Assembly (NCBI GenBank): GCA_963796325.1
Contig: CAWCLF010000001.1
Location: 1,302,001-1,366,000, forward strand
DNA length: 64,000 bases
Direction: 5' to 3'
Source of the DNA: CAVYGN01 sp963796325
Lineage (GTDB): Bacteria > Spirochaetota > Brevinematia > Brevinematales > JAOACQ01
Numbering within the stretch: the stretch's first letter is position 1; every line of letters begins with the position of its first letter. The position numbers and the translations under genes are program-made. Under the pieces are notes generated by a model, which was given only the letters and a program-made list of their open reading frames with translations, had not been told where the DNA came from and did not search any database. This document shows, piece after piece, positions 45,040 through 53,175 of this stretch.

Positions 45040-45794
45040 AGCGCCAGAGACGTAACAGGTCGGAGACCCGCAGGGAGATTTCAAATTATTGTAAAAGGGT
45101 TGCTTTCAGCCAGAAAGCGGTAGAATTATGCGAGACAAAAGCTAACGCATTACAGGAACATTTTCTTCATTATGTGTTGAAAAGCGAACTGGAAAACCGT
45201 GAGGCGGTAAGGCAAAAAAGACTATTAAGGGAAGCCTCTTTTCCTGTATACAAGACCCTGGAAGGATATGAATTAACCAACCAGAAGCTGCCTTCAAATT
45301 TAACGATGGCGGATTTGAAAGAAGGAAATTTTATCAATGGCATAAAGAATATCATAATGTATGGGCCAGTAGGAACGGGTAAAACTCATCTGGCAATTGC
45401 CTTAGGCGTTTATGCTTGTGAAAAGGGCATCCCAGTTAGATTTTTTACCGCCTCAGAGCTGGTTGTCAGGCTGTCCGAAGCTTTTAAAAATGGGAGTCTG
45501 GAAAAACTACTTAAGAATATACTAAGAGCCGAACTCTTGATCATAGATGAATGGGGTTATGTTCCCATAGATAAGCAGGGCGCTCAATTGTTATTCAGGA
45601 TTATATCGGATAGTTATGAGAGGAGGAGCCTGATTATTACGACAAACCTGGAGTTTTCAAAATGGGGAGCCTTATTTACCGATGATCAGATGGCGGCAGC
45701 TATGATTGACAGGTTGATACATCATGGCCATTTGATAATATTTGAAGGGGAAAGTTACCGAATGAAACATGCCTTGATGAGGCAAAAAAACTAA
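45036..45794 (+). CDS. istB: IS21-family transposition helper ATPase IstB
   Basis: This 252-aa AAA+ ATPase of the DnaC/IstB type has Walker A in MYGPVGTGKTHLAIALG (about residues 107-123). Walker B lies in ELLIIDEWGYVPID, with the sensor-like ITTNLEFSKWGALF. IstB drives target selection and strand transfer by IstA. The gene starts inside the istA stop (ATGA), so it is translationally coupled. The protein is full length for the family, so the element may be active. Confidence 0.94.
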   Translation: MKRQRRNRSETRREISNYCKRVAFSQKAVELCETKANALQEHFLHYVLKSELENREAVRQKRLLREASFPVYKTLEGYELTNQKLPSNLTMADLKEGNFINGIKNIIMYGPVGTGKTHLAIALGVYACEKGIPVRFFTASELVVRLSEAFKNGSLEKLLKNILRAELLIIDEWGYVPIDKQGAQLLFRIISDSYERRSLIITTNLEFSKWGALFTDDQMAAAMIDRLIHHGHLIIFEGESYRMKHALMRQKN

Positions 45795-46144
45795 TAATTT
45801 TACCCATCACCCCATGGGTAATTTCACGCGCTTTTTTTGGGTATTTTAACTTGACGAAATACAGCTGGGTTTTCTTGTTACGGCAATTTTAATTATTGTT
45901 TTCCCTGCCGTTAATTATTTTATGCCGGATAAAATTTATAAATATTCGATTCCATCGATAGTTTTATTGTTCTGTTGCGGTTTATTTATTATTAATTATC
46001 TGTTGCATAAGAAAACAAAAGCTAAAACTCCCTGGAAAGGCGCCCTTTATGCTGTTTTAATCATCGCTGCCGGTATTGTTATTTCAATTTTTAATTAGAT
46101 TTTTCATTCAATTATATTGTTTGTTCATAATAACCGTTGTCTAA

Positions 46145-46174
46145 TTGACATTTATCCCCTATTGCATGTAAAAT
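46145..46174 (+). promoter_or_regulatory. Promoter of the HU gene, TTGACA-N18-TAAAAT
   Basis: A perfect -35 (46145-46150) and a good -10 (46169-46174) lie 18 bases apart, about 45 bases before the HU start codon. Confidence 0.6.
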
Positions 46175-46217
46175 TAAGCAATTTAGAAATATAATATTTT
46201 TTTATGGAGGTTCTTAA

Positions 46218-46493
46218 ATGAACAAAGGCGAACTTGTGGAATTCCTGGTTGAAAAGGGCAAAATTAGCAAAGCAGAAGCGGGAAGGGTTCTTGATTCCGT
46301 GATTGAAGGTATCCAGCACGGATTGAAGAAAACAAAAGAAGTAGCCCTGGTCGGTTTCGGTACTTTCAAAGTAGTTGACAAGCCGGCAAGGGAAGGAAGA
46401 AATCCGAAAACCGGCGAGAAGATCAAGATCGCTGCAAAACGGGCAGTATCGTTCAAAGCAGGAAAGGGTCTGAAGGATTCAGTGGCAAAATAA
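46218..46493 (+). CDS. HU-family nucleoid DNA-binding protein
   Basis: This 91-aa HU/IHF-family protein bends DNA and organises the nucleoid as a dimer. Family motifs include MNKGELVEFLVEKGKISKAE, VALVGFGTFKV, and the DNA-contacting arm with REGRNPKTGEKIKI, including the intercalating proline. The C-terminal helix (FKAGKGLKDSV) is complete. A strong ribosome site (TGGAGG) and a consensus promoter lie upstream. A terminator follows directly, consistent with high expression. Confidence 0.95.
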   Translation: MNKGELVEFLVEKGKISKAEAGRVLDSVIEGIQHGLKKTKEVALVGFGTFKVVDKPAREGRNPKTGEKIKIAAKRAVSFKAGKGLKDSVAK

Positions 46494-46508
46494 ATTGCCG
46501 GCAAGGCA

Positions 46509-46536
46509 GGCCCGGGATCTCCGGGCCGGCCTTTTA
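46509..46536 (+). terminator. Rho-independent terminator after the HU gene
   Basis: GGCCCGG-GATCT-CCGGGCC forms a 7-bp GC stem (46509-46527). A CCTTTT run follows a few bases later, so termination is probably partial. Confidence 0.6.
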
Positions 46537-46553
46537 AAATGCGGAGGATGTTT

Positions 46554-46667
46554 ATGGGCGATAAAAAGGGTAAAAAGAACAAGGAAAAACAGCATAAGCA
46601 GCATGATGAAAAATTAAAACAGGATATGCAAAAGAAAATAGATAAAAAACCGGCAAAAAAGGAATAA
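46554..46667 (+). CDS. 37-aa lysine-rich small protein downstream of HU
   Basis: ATG 46554 follows GCGGAGGA with good spacing. The peptide starts MGDKKGKKNKEKQHKQHDEK and is almost only K, E, Q, D and H, ending PAKKE. Such strongly basic, unstructured short proteins are seen in many bacteria without known function. Position after the HU terminator suggests read-through expression. It may bind nucleic acid; this is an inference from charge only. Confidence 0.6.
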   Translation: MGDKKGKKNKEKQHKQHDEKLKQDMQKKIDKKPAKKE

Positions 46668-46783
46668 GCTTGCAGTTCGAATTATGACCGCATGAACGGG
46701 ATTTTTGTTCTCAAATAAGATTAATCTTCGTTCTTCCCGACAGGATATTATTAATTACCATCCATTATTTTTTAATGTCTCTA

Positions 46784-46812
46784 TTGACAATAATAATTTC
46801 CTGCCGTATTAT
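46784..46812 (+). promoter_or_regulatory. Promoter of the tetR operon, TTGACA-N17-TATTAT
   Basis: A perfect -35 (46784-46789) and a near-perfect -10 (46807-46812) have ideal 17-base spacing. Transcription would begin near 46819, inside the palindrome that follows. Confidence 0.75.
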
Positions 46813-46815
46813 ATT

Positions 46816-46837
46816 CCCGACCGAACGGTCGGTCGGG
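46816..46837. promoter_or_regulatory. 22-bp near-perfect palindrome, TetR-type operator
   Basis: Half-sites CCCGACCGA and TCGGTCGGG are arranged symmetrically with only one non-pairing position pair. The ACCGA...TCGGT core resembles known TetR/AcrR operators. It covers the expected transcription start and ends 9 bases before the regulator's ATG, so it fits autorepression. Confidence 0.75.
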
Positions 46838-46846
46838 AGGCGGAAG

Positions 46847-47416
46847 ATGACCGGGACATATCGTTCAATTTTAGATACGGCTAAGAGGCTCATTTCCAAG
46901 CAGGGATATACCGCCACATCGATCAGGCAGATAGCTCTCGAGGCGGGAATCGGCAAAGCCACAATATACCATTATTTTCCCGATAAGGAAACAATAATAA
47001 GAACCCTGACCGAAAATATTACGGCAGGTATGGATGAAATTTTGATAAAGGTCGGATCTGAAGAAGACCCGGTCCGCCGTTTCGAGGTCGCCGCTCATGA
47101 AAGCATAATGACCCTTCATCAGACTTTCGACATGTTCCAGATCATGAGGCGCGAACTGCCCGGATCAATGGATAAAATAAAAAAAGAGCTCAAGGTCTTC
47201 TTTTCGAAATATTTAAAACTGCTCGTTCAGGCTATTGCGGAAGGCGCCCGGCGGAATACCTTTAGAACAATAGATCCGCTCACAGGCGCAAGGACCTTTC
47301 TTGCTCTCATACAGGGGACTTTCGCTTTCGCTTTCATGTCAGGTGAAAATCCTGATCCGCCCGAAAAGAAAGTATCTTTGATCCTGGATATCTTCTTCAA
47401 CGGAATAAAAAAATAA
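46847..47416 (+). CDS. TetR/AcrR-family transcriptional regulator
   Basis: This 189-aa regulator has an N-terminal helix-turn-helix domain: YRSILDTAKRLISKQGYTAT, SIRQIALEAGIGKATIYHYF and PDKETIIRTL. The C-terminal part is ligand binding and variable. ATG 46847 has GGGAGGCGG upstream; an earlier in-frame start (46775) lies before the promoter and is not credible. It probably represses its own operon through the palindrome just upstream. The downstream partners are an RPH/PEP-synthase-like enzyme and an EthD-like protein. Confidence 0.9.
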   Translation: MTGTYRSILDTAKRLISKQGYTATSIRQIALEAGIGKATIYHYFPDKETIIRTLTENITAGMDEILIKVGSEEDPVRRFEVAAHESIMTLHQTFDMFQIMRRELPGSMDKIKKELKVFFSKYLKLLVQAIAEGARRNTFRTIDPLTGARTFLALIQGTFAFAFMSGENPDPPEKKVSLILDIFFNGIKK

Positions 47417-47428
47417 AAGGAGGAAATT

Positions 47429-50128
47429 GTGCGGTATATTAAACCTTTGAGGGAACTTGGACGTTTTGATCTCTTTTCTGCCGGCGGAAAAGCGGCTAAC
47501 CTCGGCGCACTGATAAATGACGGCTTTCCGGTCCCCGGCGGGTTCTGCATCCTCACTGAAGCGTACAGATCTTTCTCTAAAAAGAATAGACTGGATGATA
47601 AAATTCCAGGGATAATAAAAGATGCGCAGCCTGACGATATCGGATCCCTCGAGCGGGCTTCCGTGAAGATCAGGGAACTGTTCGGCAAAGGTGTTATCCC
47701 ATGTGAGATCACTGAAGAAATCAGGCTATCGTATTCGGAATTGAAAAGTGAAAATCAGGCTCAAAAATTCTTCGTTGCGGTCCGGTCGTCCGCTACCGCC
47801 GAAGACCTGCCCGGCCTGTCGTTCGCCGGCCAGCAGGATACGTATCTTAACATTCTCGGGGAAGATTCTCTGATGCGGTCCGTATTGAACTGCTGGGCAA
47901 GTTTGTGGAACGCAAGGGCGATAGGGTACAGGGCCCGCAATAAAATCAATGAAAACAGTATCGCCCTGGCCGTAGCCGTCCAGGCTATGGTAGATAGCGA
48001 AGTTTCGGGGGTCATGTTCACGGCCGATCCCCTTACAGGATGCCGGACCCGGATGGTAATTGAAGCGGCATTCGGCCTGGGTGAAGCCCTTGTATCGGGG
48101 CAGGTTGAACCGGATAATTATGCCTGGGATACTATCGCCGGATCCATTTCCGGTAAAGTCCTCGGCAGAAAAAATATCAGGATTACAGGAAATGAAAGCG
48201 GCGGTACTATTGTAAGTGAAGACTGTGAAAATAAAACACAGGCCCTTGACGATGAAAAGATCCATGAACTGGCCCGGATGGGGCATAAAGCGGCATTACT
48301 ATTTCAGGCGCCCCAGGATATCGAATGGGCCGTATCTCGAGGGGTTCTATATATTCTGCAGTCGCGGCCTATTACATCGCTTTATCCCATTCCAGACGGC
48401 GGCTGTAAAGATGCCGGGAAATTGCAGTGTGAAGCCTGGCTGTCTTTCGGGGTATGGCAGGGAATGCTCGACCCGTACACTCCGGTCGGGCAGTATTTTT
48501 TTAAAGGCATCGCGGCCGGGCTGGGAAAAAAATTGGGTTTTGCTTCCGATTTTGAAAGTCAGAAAGCTTTTATAAATTCCGGCGAACGCCTTTTCCTGAA
48601 CATTACAGGCCTTGTCCGGAATAAAATCGGCCGGAAAATACTGCCGGAAATAATGGCTTTCCTCGATCCGCCCAGCAGGGACATTTTATTCGAGATCTTT
48701 AAAGATCAACGCTTTTCTTTGAAAAAGAACTCTCTTAAAATAAAGAACATGATAAAAATGGCGGGGTTCATAGCCTTGATTGCCTTTAATACTTTCAGGA
48801 TCCTGATAAATCCGGTCAAAGGACGCCTGAATCTGGAAAATAAGATGACTGAGTTTCTCGAATCCTTCGGAAAACTTGTAAACAGCTCGAGTTCAATTCG
48901 CGGCATGGTAAATATAATCGAAGATATAATGATTAAAACCGTTCCTTTTTTATTGCCGCGGATCATCCCTGCCGTTTCTTCCGGGCAGGCCGCATCGGTC
49001 AACCTTCAGAAACTTACGGTAAAGCTGCCCGGCGGCCCGGCGCTGTTCCAGGACCTGCAGAGGGGCGTTCCTCATAATGTTACTATTGAAATGGATCTTG
49101 CGCTCTGGGAAAGCGCATGCAGGATCAAAGGCGATAAAAAATCCGAAGGATATTTTAACCGTAACGATCCGGGGAAAATCTCTAAAGAATACCTCGAAGG
49201 CCGGCTGCCCGGGGCGGCCCAGCCGGCGCTGGACGGCTTTATGAAAAAATACGGCATGCGCGGCATAGCCGAAATAGATATCGGCAGGCCCAGGTGGAAG
49301 GAAGAGCCGCTTTATATTATTGAGACCCTGAAAAGATATATGGAAATAAAAAACGATGATTCTACACCGGCATCGGTTTTCATGAAGAGGGTTGAAAATG
49401 CAGAACTCGCAGAGGAAGAAATAATAAGAGAAATGAAGAGTGCAAAACAGGTAAAGCTGAAGATTATCATTGTGAAATGGTTAATAAGACGTGTAAGGGA
49501 ACTTGCCGGTCTGAGGGAAATGCCGAAATTCTTCGTGATCAGGATATTCGATATCTTCAGGGAAGGTTTTCTTTTGACTGGAGAAAAACTGGCAGGGGAA
49601 GGGGTATTGAACAGGTCCGATGATATTTTTTACCTGAAAAGGGAGGAATTAAAAGTCATAGAAGAAGATAAAAACAGTGATTGGAAAGCCCTGGTAAATA
49701 AAAGAAGAGAAATATATGACCATGAAAAAATGAGGAAAAGGATCCCGCGGGTAATTCTAAACGACGGCACCTGCTTTTATGAAGGCACAGGCGGAGCAGC
49801 AGACGGGAAAACTGTAATTGGAAATCCTGTATCAGCGGGTACGGTTGAGGGAACAGTCCGCATCGTGCGTGACCCCGGCAGGGCGAAATTGAAGCAGGGA
49901 GAAATACTTGTCTGCCCGGCTACAGATCCCGCCTGGACGCCCCTTTTCCTTTCGGCGGGCGGTCTTATTATGGAAACCGGGGGTATGATGACTCATGGAT
50001 CCGTAGTTGCAAGGGAATACGGGATACCGGCTGTCGTAGGGGTGAACAGGGCCACTGAAATACTGAGGGATGGCCAGAAGGTCAGGGTCGACGGATCGAG
50101 CGGAAAGGTTTTTCTTTTAGATGAATGA
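47429..50128 (+). CDS. Rifampicin-phosphotransferase/PEP-synthase-like dikinase
   Basis: This 899-aa protein has the dikinase layout of rifampicin phosphotransferases. An ATP-grasp PEP/pyruvate-binding domain lies at about 1-315 (AVRSSATAEDLPGLSFAGQQ, then TADPLTG and EWAVSRGVLYILQSRPI). A long helical substrate domain follows at 320-770. The swivelling phospho-histidine domain is at 790-899 (METGGMMTHGSVVAREYGIP, with the catalytic histidine). Such enzymes use ATP to phosphorylate rifampicin, pyruvate or another acceptor. The start is GTG with AAAGGAGG. The middle domain is divergent, so drug resistance is not established. Confidence 0.85.
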   Translation: MRYIKPLRELGRFDLFSAGGKAANLGALINDGFPVPGGFCILTEAYRSFSKKNRLDDKIPGIIKDAQPDDIGSLERASVKIRELFGKGVIPCEITEEIRLSYSELKSENQAQKFFVAVRSSATAEDLPGLSFAGQQDTYLNILGEDSLMRSVLNCWASLWNARAIGYRARNKINENSIALAVAVQAMVDSEVSGVMFTADPLTGCRTRMVIEAAFGLGEALVSGQVEPDNYAWDTIAGSISGKVLGRKNIRITGNESGGTIVSEDCENKTQALDDEKIHELARMGHKAALLFQAPQDIEWAVSRGVLYILQSRPITSLYPIPDGGCKDAGKLQCEAWLSFGVWQGMLDPYTPVGQYFFKGIAAGLGKKLGFASDFESQKAFINSGERLFLNITGLVRNKIGRKILPEIMAFLDPPSRDILFEIFKDQRFSLKKNSLKIKNMIKMAGFIALIAFNTFRILINPVKGRLNLENKMTEFLESFGKLVNSSSSIRGMVNIIEDIMIKTVPFLLPRIIPAVSSGQAASVNLQKLTVKLPGGPALFQDLQRGVPHNVTIEMDLALWESACRIKGDKKSEGYFNRNDPGKISKEYLEGRLPGAAQPALDGFMKKYGMRGIAEIDIGRPRWKEEPLYIIETLKRYMEIKNDDSTPASVFMKRVENAELAEEEIIREMKSAKQVKLKIIIVKWLIRRVRELAGLREMPKFFVIRIFDIFREGFLLTGEKLAGEGVLNRSDDIFYLKREELKVIEEDKNSDWKALVNKRREIYDHEKMRKRIPRVILNDGTCFYEGTGGAADGKTVIGNPVSAGTVEGTVRIVRDPGRAKLKQGEILVCPATDPAWTPLFLSAGGLIMETGGMMTHGSVVAREYGIPAVVGVNRATEILRDGQKVRVDGSSGKVFLLDE

Positions 50129-50142
50129 AGGAGGGTGTGGAA

Positions 50143-50445
50143 ATGATAAGAGCTTTAGTTTTATATCCCAGGATCGAAGGTAAAAAGTTCGATTTCGACT
50201 ATTACAAAAATCATCATATGAAGCTGGTAAAAGAGAAATTGAAACCTCTTAAAATTGAGATCGATTCAGGAATTATCAATCCTGAAAATCCGTCGCCGTT
50301 TATTGCCGTCAGCCATATGATTTTTGAATCAAGAGAAGATCTGGCAAACCGCTACAGGGAAGCTTCGAAAATATTAAACGAAGATAAGTCGAAATTTACC
50401 GATATCGATATTATTACGCAGATAAGCGATATAATCGATTTTTAA
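50143..50445 (+). CDS. EthD-family small protein
   Basis: This 100-aa protein belongs to the EthD (dimeric alpha-beta barrel) family. It starts MIRALVLYPRIEGKKFDFDY with the typical YYKNHHMKLVKEKL, and ends with the motif SHMIFESREDLANRY. EthD-like proteins are small enzymes or helpers of oxidative steps. The ATG at 50143 has GGAGGG upstream. An ATG at 50125 overlaps the dikinase stop but lacks a site of its own. It is the third gene of the TetR-controlled unit. Confidence 0.8.
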   Translation: MIRALVLYPRIEGKKFDFDYYKNHHMKLVKEKLKPLKIEIDSGIINPENPSPFIAVSHMIFESREDLANRYREASKILNEDKSKFTDIDIITQISDIIDF

Positions 50446-50534
50446 ATGGCGCTGATTTCCTGAGATCCGTGACTTCTCAATTTATAACGGCTTTTCACTA
50501 ATCCGTTAGGGTAAACGGCAGCGCAGGCTGAAGC

Positions 50535-51200
50535 TTATTTCCCTGCCGGCCCGGCTTTTAAAACAGTATGGTAATAGCTTGAACCGCCGGTCGAATAATC
50601 GGAACCGGTAGTTGCCGTAACGACGGCATTGCTGTAACCCGGGGAAAATTCACCGCTGATTATTATTTCGGCGACTACATTATCAGCGCTGCCGTCGAAA
50701 TAAAAAGTATATTTATTACCCTTCCAGGTTATTTTGACAGGCCCTTCGATTATGTAATCATCCAGTTCGTCGCCGAAACCGTTGGTTGCCCTGACAGCAA
50801 GCGAAGAGATCAGGTTCCTGTCAATTGAAACGGTAAAACTGATATTATTGCCTTCCCATTTCCCGGATGGAAATAATTTTTTACCGAGAAGCCGGATTAT
50901 ATCCGCGTAGCCGTTGTCGGATGCCAGTTTAATAGCCGAATTGCTGTGAATATCGGTAATGTTGATATCGGCATCTGCATCCATCAATTGCTTAACGGCA
51001 TCCAAGCGGCCGGATTTTGCCGCTATTATTAAACCGGTTTCTCCATCCATGTTTGTGGCATTTACATTTAAACCGCTTTTAAGATATTCTGAAATTTTGT
51101 TCGTATCGCCCTTTCCCGCCGCATCGAATATATTTACTCCGCAGGATGTGAACAGGATAAAGAACAGGACCATAACGGCAGGCATTATAAATTTCCTCAT
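50535..51200 (-). CDS. Ankyrin-repeat lipoprotein
   Basis: This 221-aa protein has a signal peptide with lipobox LFTSC (C20). About three ankyrin repeats follow at residues 22-110 (NMDGETGLIIAAKSGRLDAV, and DIHSNSAIKLASDNGYADII). The last 110 residues form a predicted beta-rich domain (GKWEGNNISFTVSIDRN) of no family I recognise. It should lie in the periplasm or at the cell surface and bind protein partners through the repeats. An upstream ribosome site (AAAGGAG) is good. Confidence 0.8.
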   Translation of the reverse strand: MRKFIMPAVMVLFFILFTSCGVNIFDAAGKGDTNKISEYLKSGLNVNATNMDGETGLIIAAKSGRLDAVKQLMDADADINITDIHSNSAIKLASDNGYADIIRLLGKKLFPSGKWEGNNISFTVSIDRNLISSLAVRATNGFGDELDDYIIEGPVKITWKGNKYTFYFDGSADNVVAEIIISGEFSPGYSNAVVTATTGSDYSTGGSSYYHTVLKAGPAGK

Positions 51201-51291
51201 ACATTCTCCTTTCAGATTTCTTCGGGCAGGTTAGATTAAATGATTAATAAAAGCCTGTCAAGCCTGAAACTGTTGCTCAAGGCGGTTAAAC

Positions 51292-51320
51292 TTGAAAAAA
51301 AACTTTTAAACATATATATT
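51292..51320 (+). promoter_or_regulatory. Probable promoter, TTGAAA-N17-TATATT
   Basis: A -35-like TTGAAA (51292-51297) and a -10-like TATATT (51315-51320) are 17 bases apart, about 30 bases before the next start codon. Confidence 0.45.
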
Positions 51321-51352
51321 AATGATTGAATTATTAAAAAACGGAGACTGGA

Positions 51353-52009
51353 ATGATAAGATCGATTGTTCTGCCGGTTTTATTTTTATCGCTTCTGCCC
51401 CTGCCGCTGAGCGCTCAGGATAATGGAGAGAATTCCAGCGACAACGCCGCCCAGGTGCAGTCGATGATCGACGACAGGGTTTTTATGCAGAACGGCGGAG
51501 TTGAGAAAATGCAGGGTATTAGTTCCGATCTGACCGTCGAATGGAAGGAGAAGCTTTACAAAGATAACAGTAAGAGTCCGGCCTGGACCTGGATGAACCT
51601 TTTAGTCCCTTCGCTTGGAAACTGGATTGTCGGGGACAGGACAGGCGCTCTTATCACGGATTTCGGCGTTGCAGGCGGCTATATTATTTTATATGCCGGA
51701 GATATTGTTGTTGCTTACAGTACCGCCGGCTATTACATCGGGAATAATATGTCATTTTCCGATTATCATAAAGATACGGTCACGGGATTTATCCTGATGC
51801 TGGCCGGGAGTGTGATCATGGCCGGCTTTGAAATTTATTCCTGCGCCAGCGTGATATCATACACCGATAATTATGACGGCAATCTCAAAGCAGGGCTCGG
51901 CATTTCTTATATCGATACGGATGAAATTATGCAAAGGATGTCAGCCTTGAGTACGCAAAAGCCCCTTATAGATCTTTTTCATATCGATCTATTGTCCTGC
52001 AGGTTCTGA
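51353..52009 (+). CDS. Exported P13-like membrane protein
   Basis: This 218-aa protein has a cleavable signal peptide (SIVLPVLFLSLLPLPLSAQ). Two or three hydrophobic segments with the motif LLVPSLGNWIVGDRTGALIT follow. This pattern resembles spirochaetal P13-type outer-membrane proteins, where a Gly-Asp-x-x-Gly turn links two helices. The similarity was recognised by eye and is only moderate. If right, it would be a porin-like or membrane-spanning surface protein. It stands alone between the ankyrin lipoprotein and the convergent radical SAM gene. Confidence 0.6.
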   Translation: MIRSIVLPVLFLSLLPLPLSAQDNGENSSDNAAQVQSMIDDRVFMQNGGVEKMQGISSDLTVEWKEKLYKDNSKSPAWTWMNLLVPSLGNWIVGDRTGALITDFGVAGGYIILYAGDIVVAYSTAGYYIGNNMSFSDYHKDTVTGFILMLAGSVIMAGFEIYSCASVISYTDNYDGNLKAGLGISYIDTDEIMQRMSALSTQKPLIDLFHIDLLSCRF

Positions 52010-52011
52010 AT

Positions 52012-53079
52012 TCACAGCAGGGATTTTACCCAATCCTTTTTTTGAAGGAGTGCGCAGCCTGATATTTCTGCCAGCTCATAATGGCGTTCGCGTATCCTGT
52101 TTAATAATTTTGATTTGAGGGCGAGTTTCAAACCGGATGTTTTAAGATTTTCATCCGAATAAGGTGAAAACGGACAGGGTTCAAGCGAAGCCTCGGCGCT
52201 TATATGGACGAAGCCCCTCCCGGCCGACAGGCAGCCGCCGTACTGTTCTTCCTCGCCGGGGAACTGGATAATGAGGCCGGGCATTGAGTTGCGAAGGCGG
52301 CTGATTCTATTCCTGAAATCTTTTATTTCATCCCCGTTTATAAGCGCACCGGGAGCCTGTCCGTCGACGTCCTGGTATTCTACGAAAATAAAGATCCGTG
52401 CGCCGCTGTCATACAGACCTTTTATATATGACAAGTCCGTCAGGAGTTTATAATTCCAGCGGGATGCCGTCATCGAATGGCCGAAAATTATCCCGGCTTT
52501 TTTGAGCATCGCTGAAATTTCTTTGACCCTCCTGTACACGCCGTTCCCCCTGCGTCCGTCGGTATCGCTTTCATCCCCTTCGAGGCTGATTATTGGAATG
52601 ATGTTTTTCTGTTTTTTCCAGGCCTTTATATTGCTTTCCCCGACAAGGAGGCCGTTTGTAAAGAGAGGGAAAAGGATCTCGGGAAAATCCGTTGTAACGG
52701 ACAGGATATCGGGCCTTGTCATCGGTTCGCCTCCGCTCAGGAAAACTATGCGGGAACCTATTTCCATGGCTTCTTCGAGCATTTTCACGAATGTTTCGAT
52801 TTCAATCCCGCTGCCGCCGGAACCTTCCCGCAGTTTGTTGTAACAGCCCTTGCACCCCAGGTTGCAGCGGTTTGTAATGCTTGATATGATAACAGGGGGG
52901 ACTTCCAGAGATTCTTTTTTGAAACGTTTTCGAAGTTCGATCCCTTTTATCTGGCTGAACAGGCTTTTAACGGTAAAAGGGATGTACGAGGGAAAGGAAA
53001 GCGAAAGGCCGATCAGACGCCTGAAAAGCCACATGATATTGTTATCGAGAATTTTCCTGTAGTCCTTTTTATCGTTCAT
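52012..53079 (-). CDS. Radical SAM enzyme
   Basis: This 355-aa protein has the radical SAM motif CNLGCKGC (CX3CX2C) at about residues 72-79, which holds the 4Fe-4S cluster. GGEPMTR and the later beta strands fit the MoaA/SPASM-type fold. The C-terminal region has a few cysteines (SLEPCPFSPYSDEN and GCALLQK), which might bind an auxiliary cluster. Related enzymes modify peptides or synthesise cofactors. The actual substrate is unknown; no precursor peptide gene is obvious. It ends two bases from the P13-like gene. Confidence 0.85.
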   Translation of the reverse strand: MNDKKDYRKILDNNIMWLFRRLIGLSLSFPSYIPFTVKSLFSQIKGIELRKRFKKESLEVPPVIISSITNRCNLGCKGCYNKLREGSGGSGIEIETFVKMLEEAMEIGSRIVFLSGGEPMTRPDILSVTTDFPEILFPLFTNGLLVGESNIKAWKKQKNIIPIISLEGDESDTDGRRGNGVYRRVKEISAMLKKAGIIFGHSMTASRWNYKLLTDLSYIKGLYDSGARIFIFVEYQDVDGQAPGALINGDEIKDFRNRISRLRNSMPGLIIQFPGEEEQYGGCLSAGRGFVHISAEASLEPCPFSPYSDENLKTSGLKLALKSKLLNRIRERHYELAEISGCALLQKKDWVKSLL

Positions 53080-53175
53080 CGATGGATCTCCCCTTTGCCG
53101 GCATGATGCTTTTCCGGGCCGGATTTAAATATGATATAATCATATCACTGTTTTATCCGTAAAACAATAGGTATT

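Larger units (their letters stand above)
43437..45863 (+). mobile_element. IS21-family insertion sequence, complete
   Basis: The element of about 2427 bp begins TGTTTTTAGT and ends CGAAATACA, so it shows the TG...CA ends of the family. Imperfect inverted sub-terminal repeats contain TACCC(C)AAAA and the GCGTGAAA...TACCCAT motif at both ends. The 9-bp sequence GCTGGGTTT flanks it (43428-43436 and 45864-45872); the true duplication could be 8 or 9 bp. It carries istA and istB in overlapping frames. Confidence 0.9.
43237..46098 (+). pseudogene. Small membrane-protein gene split by an IS21-family element
   Basis: The gene starts at GTG 43237 with AGGAGG upstream and is open into the insertion sequence. 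Joining 43237-43436 to 45873-46098, with one copy of the repeat GCTGGGTTT, gives 426 bases and a clean 141-aa product. That product has about four helices (IIPIILYFIAGVISMVMAF ... LYAVLIIAAGIVISIFN). I recognise no family. The current 86-codon ORF (ending at 43497) is a truncated hybrid with 19 codons from the insertion sequence. Confidence 0.88.

Noticed and set aside
46775..46846. Longer TetR protein starting at 46775
   Set aside because: The extra codons cover the -35, the -10 and the operator, and the helix-turn-helix domain begins only after ATG 46847.
47726..48286. Minus-strand ORF of 186 codons
   Set aside because: It is antisense to the ATP-binding domain of the dikinase, which has strong motifs.
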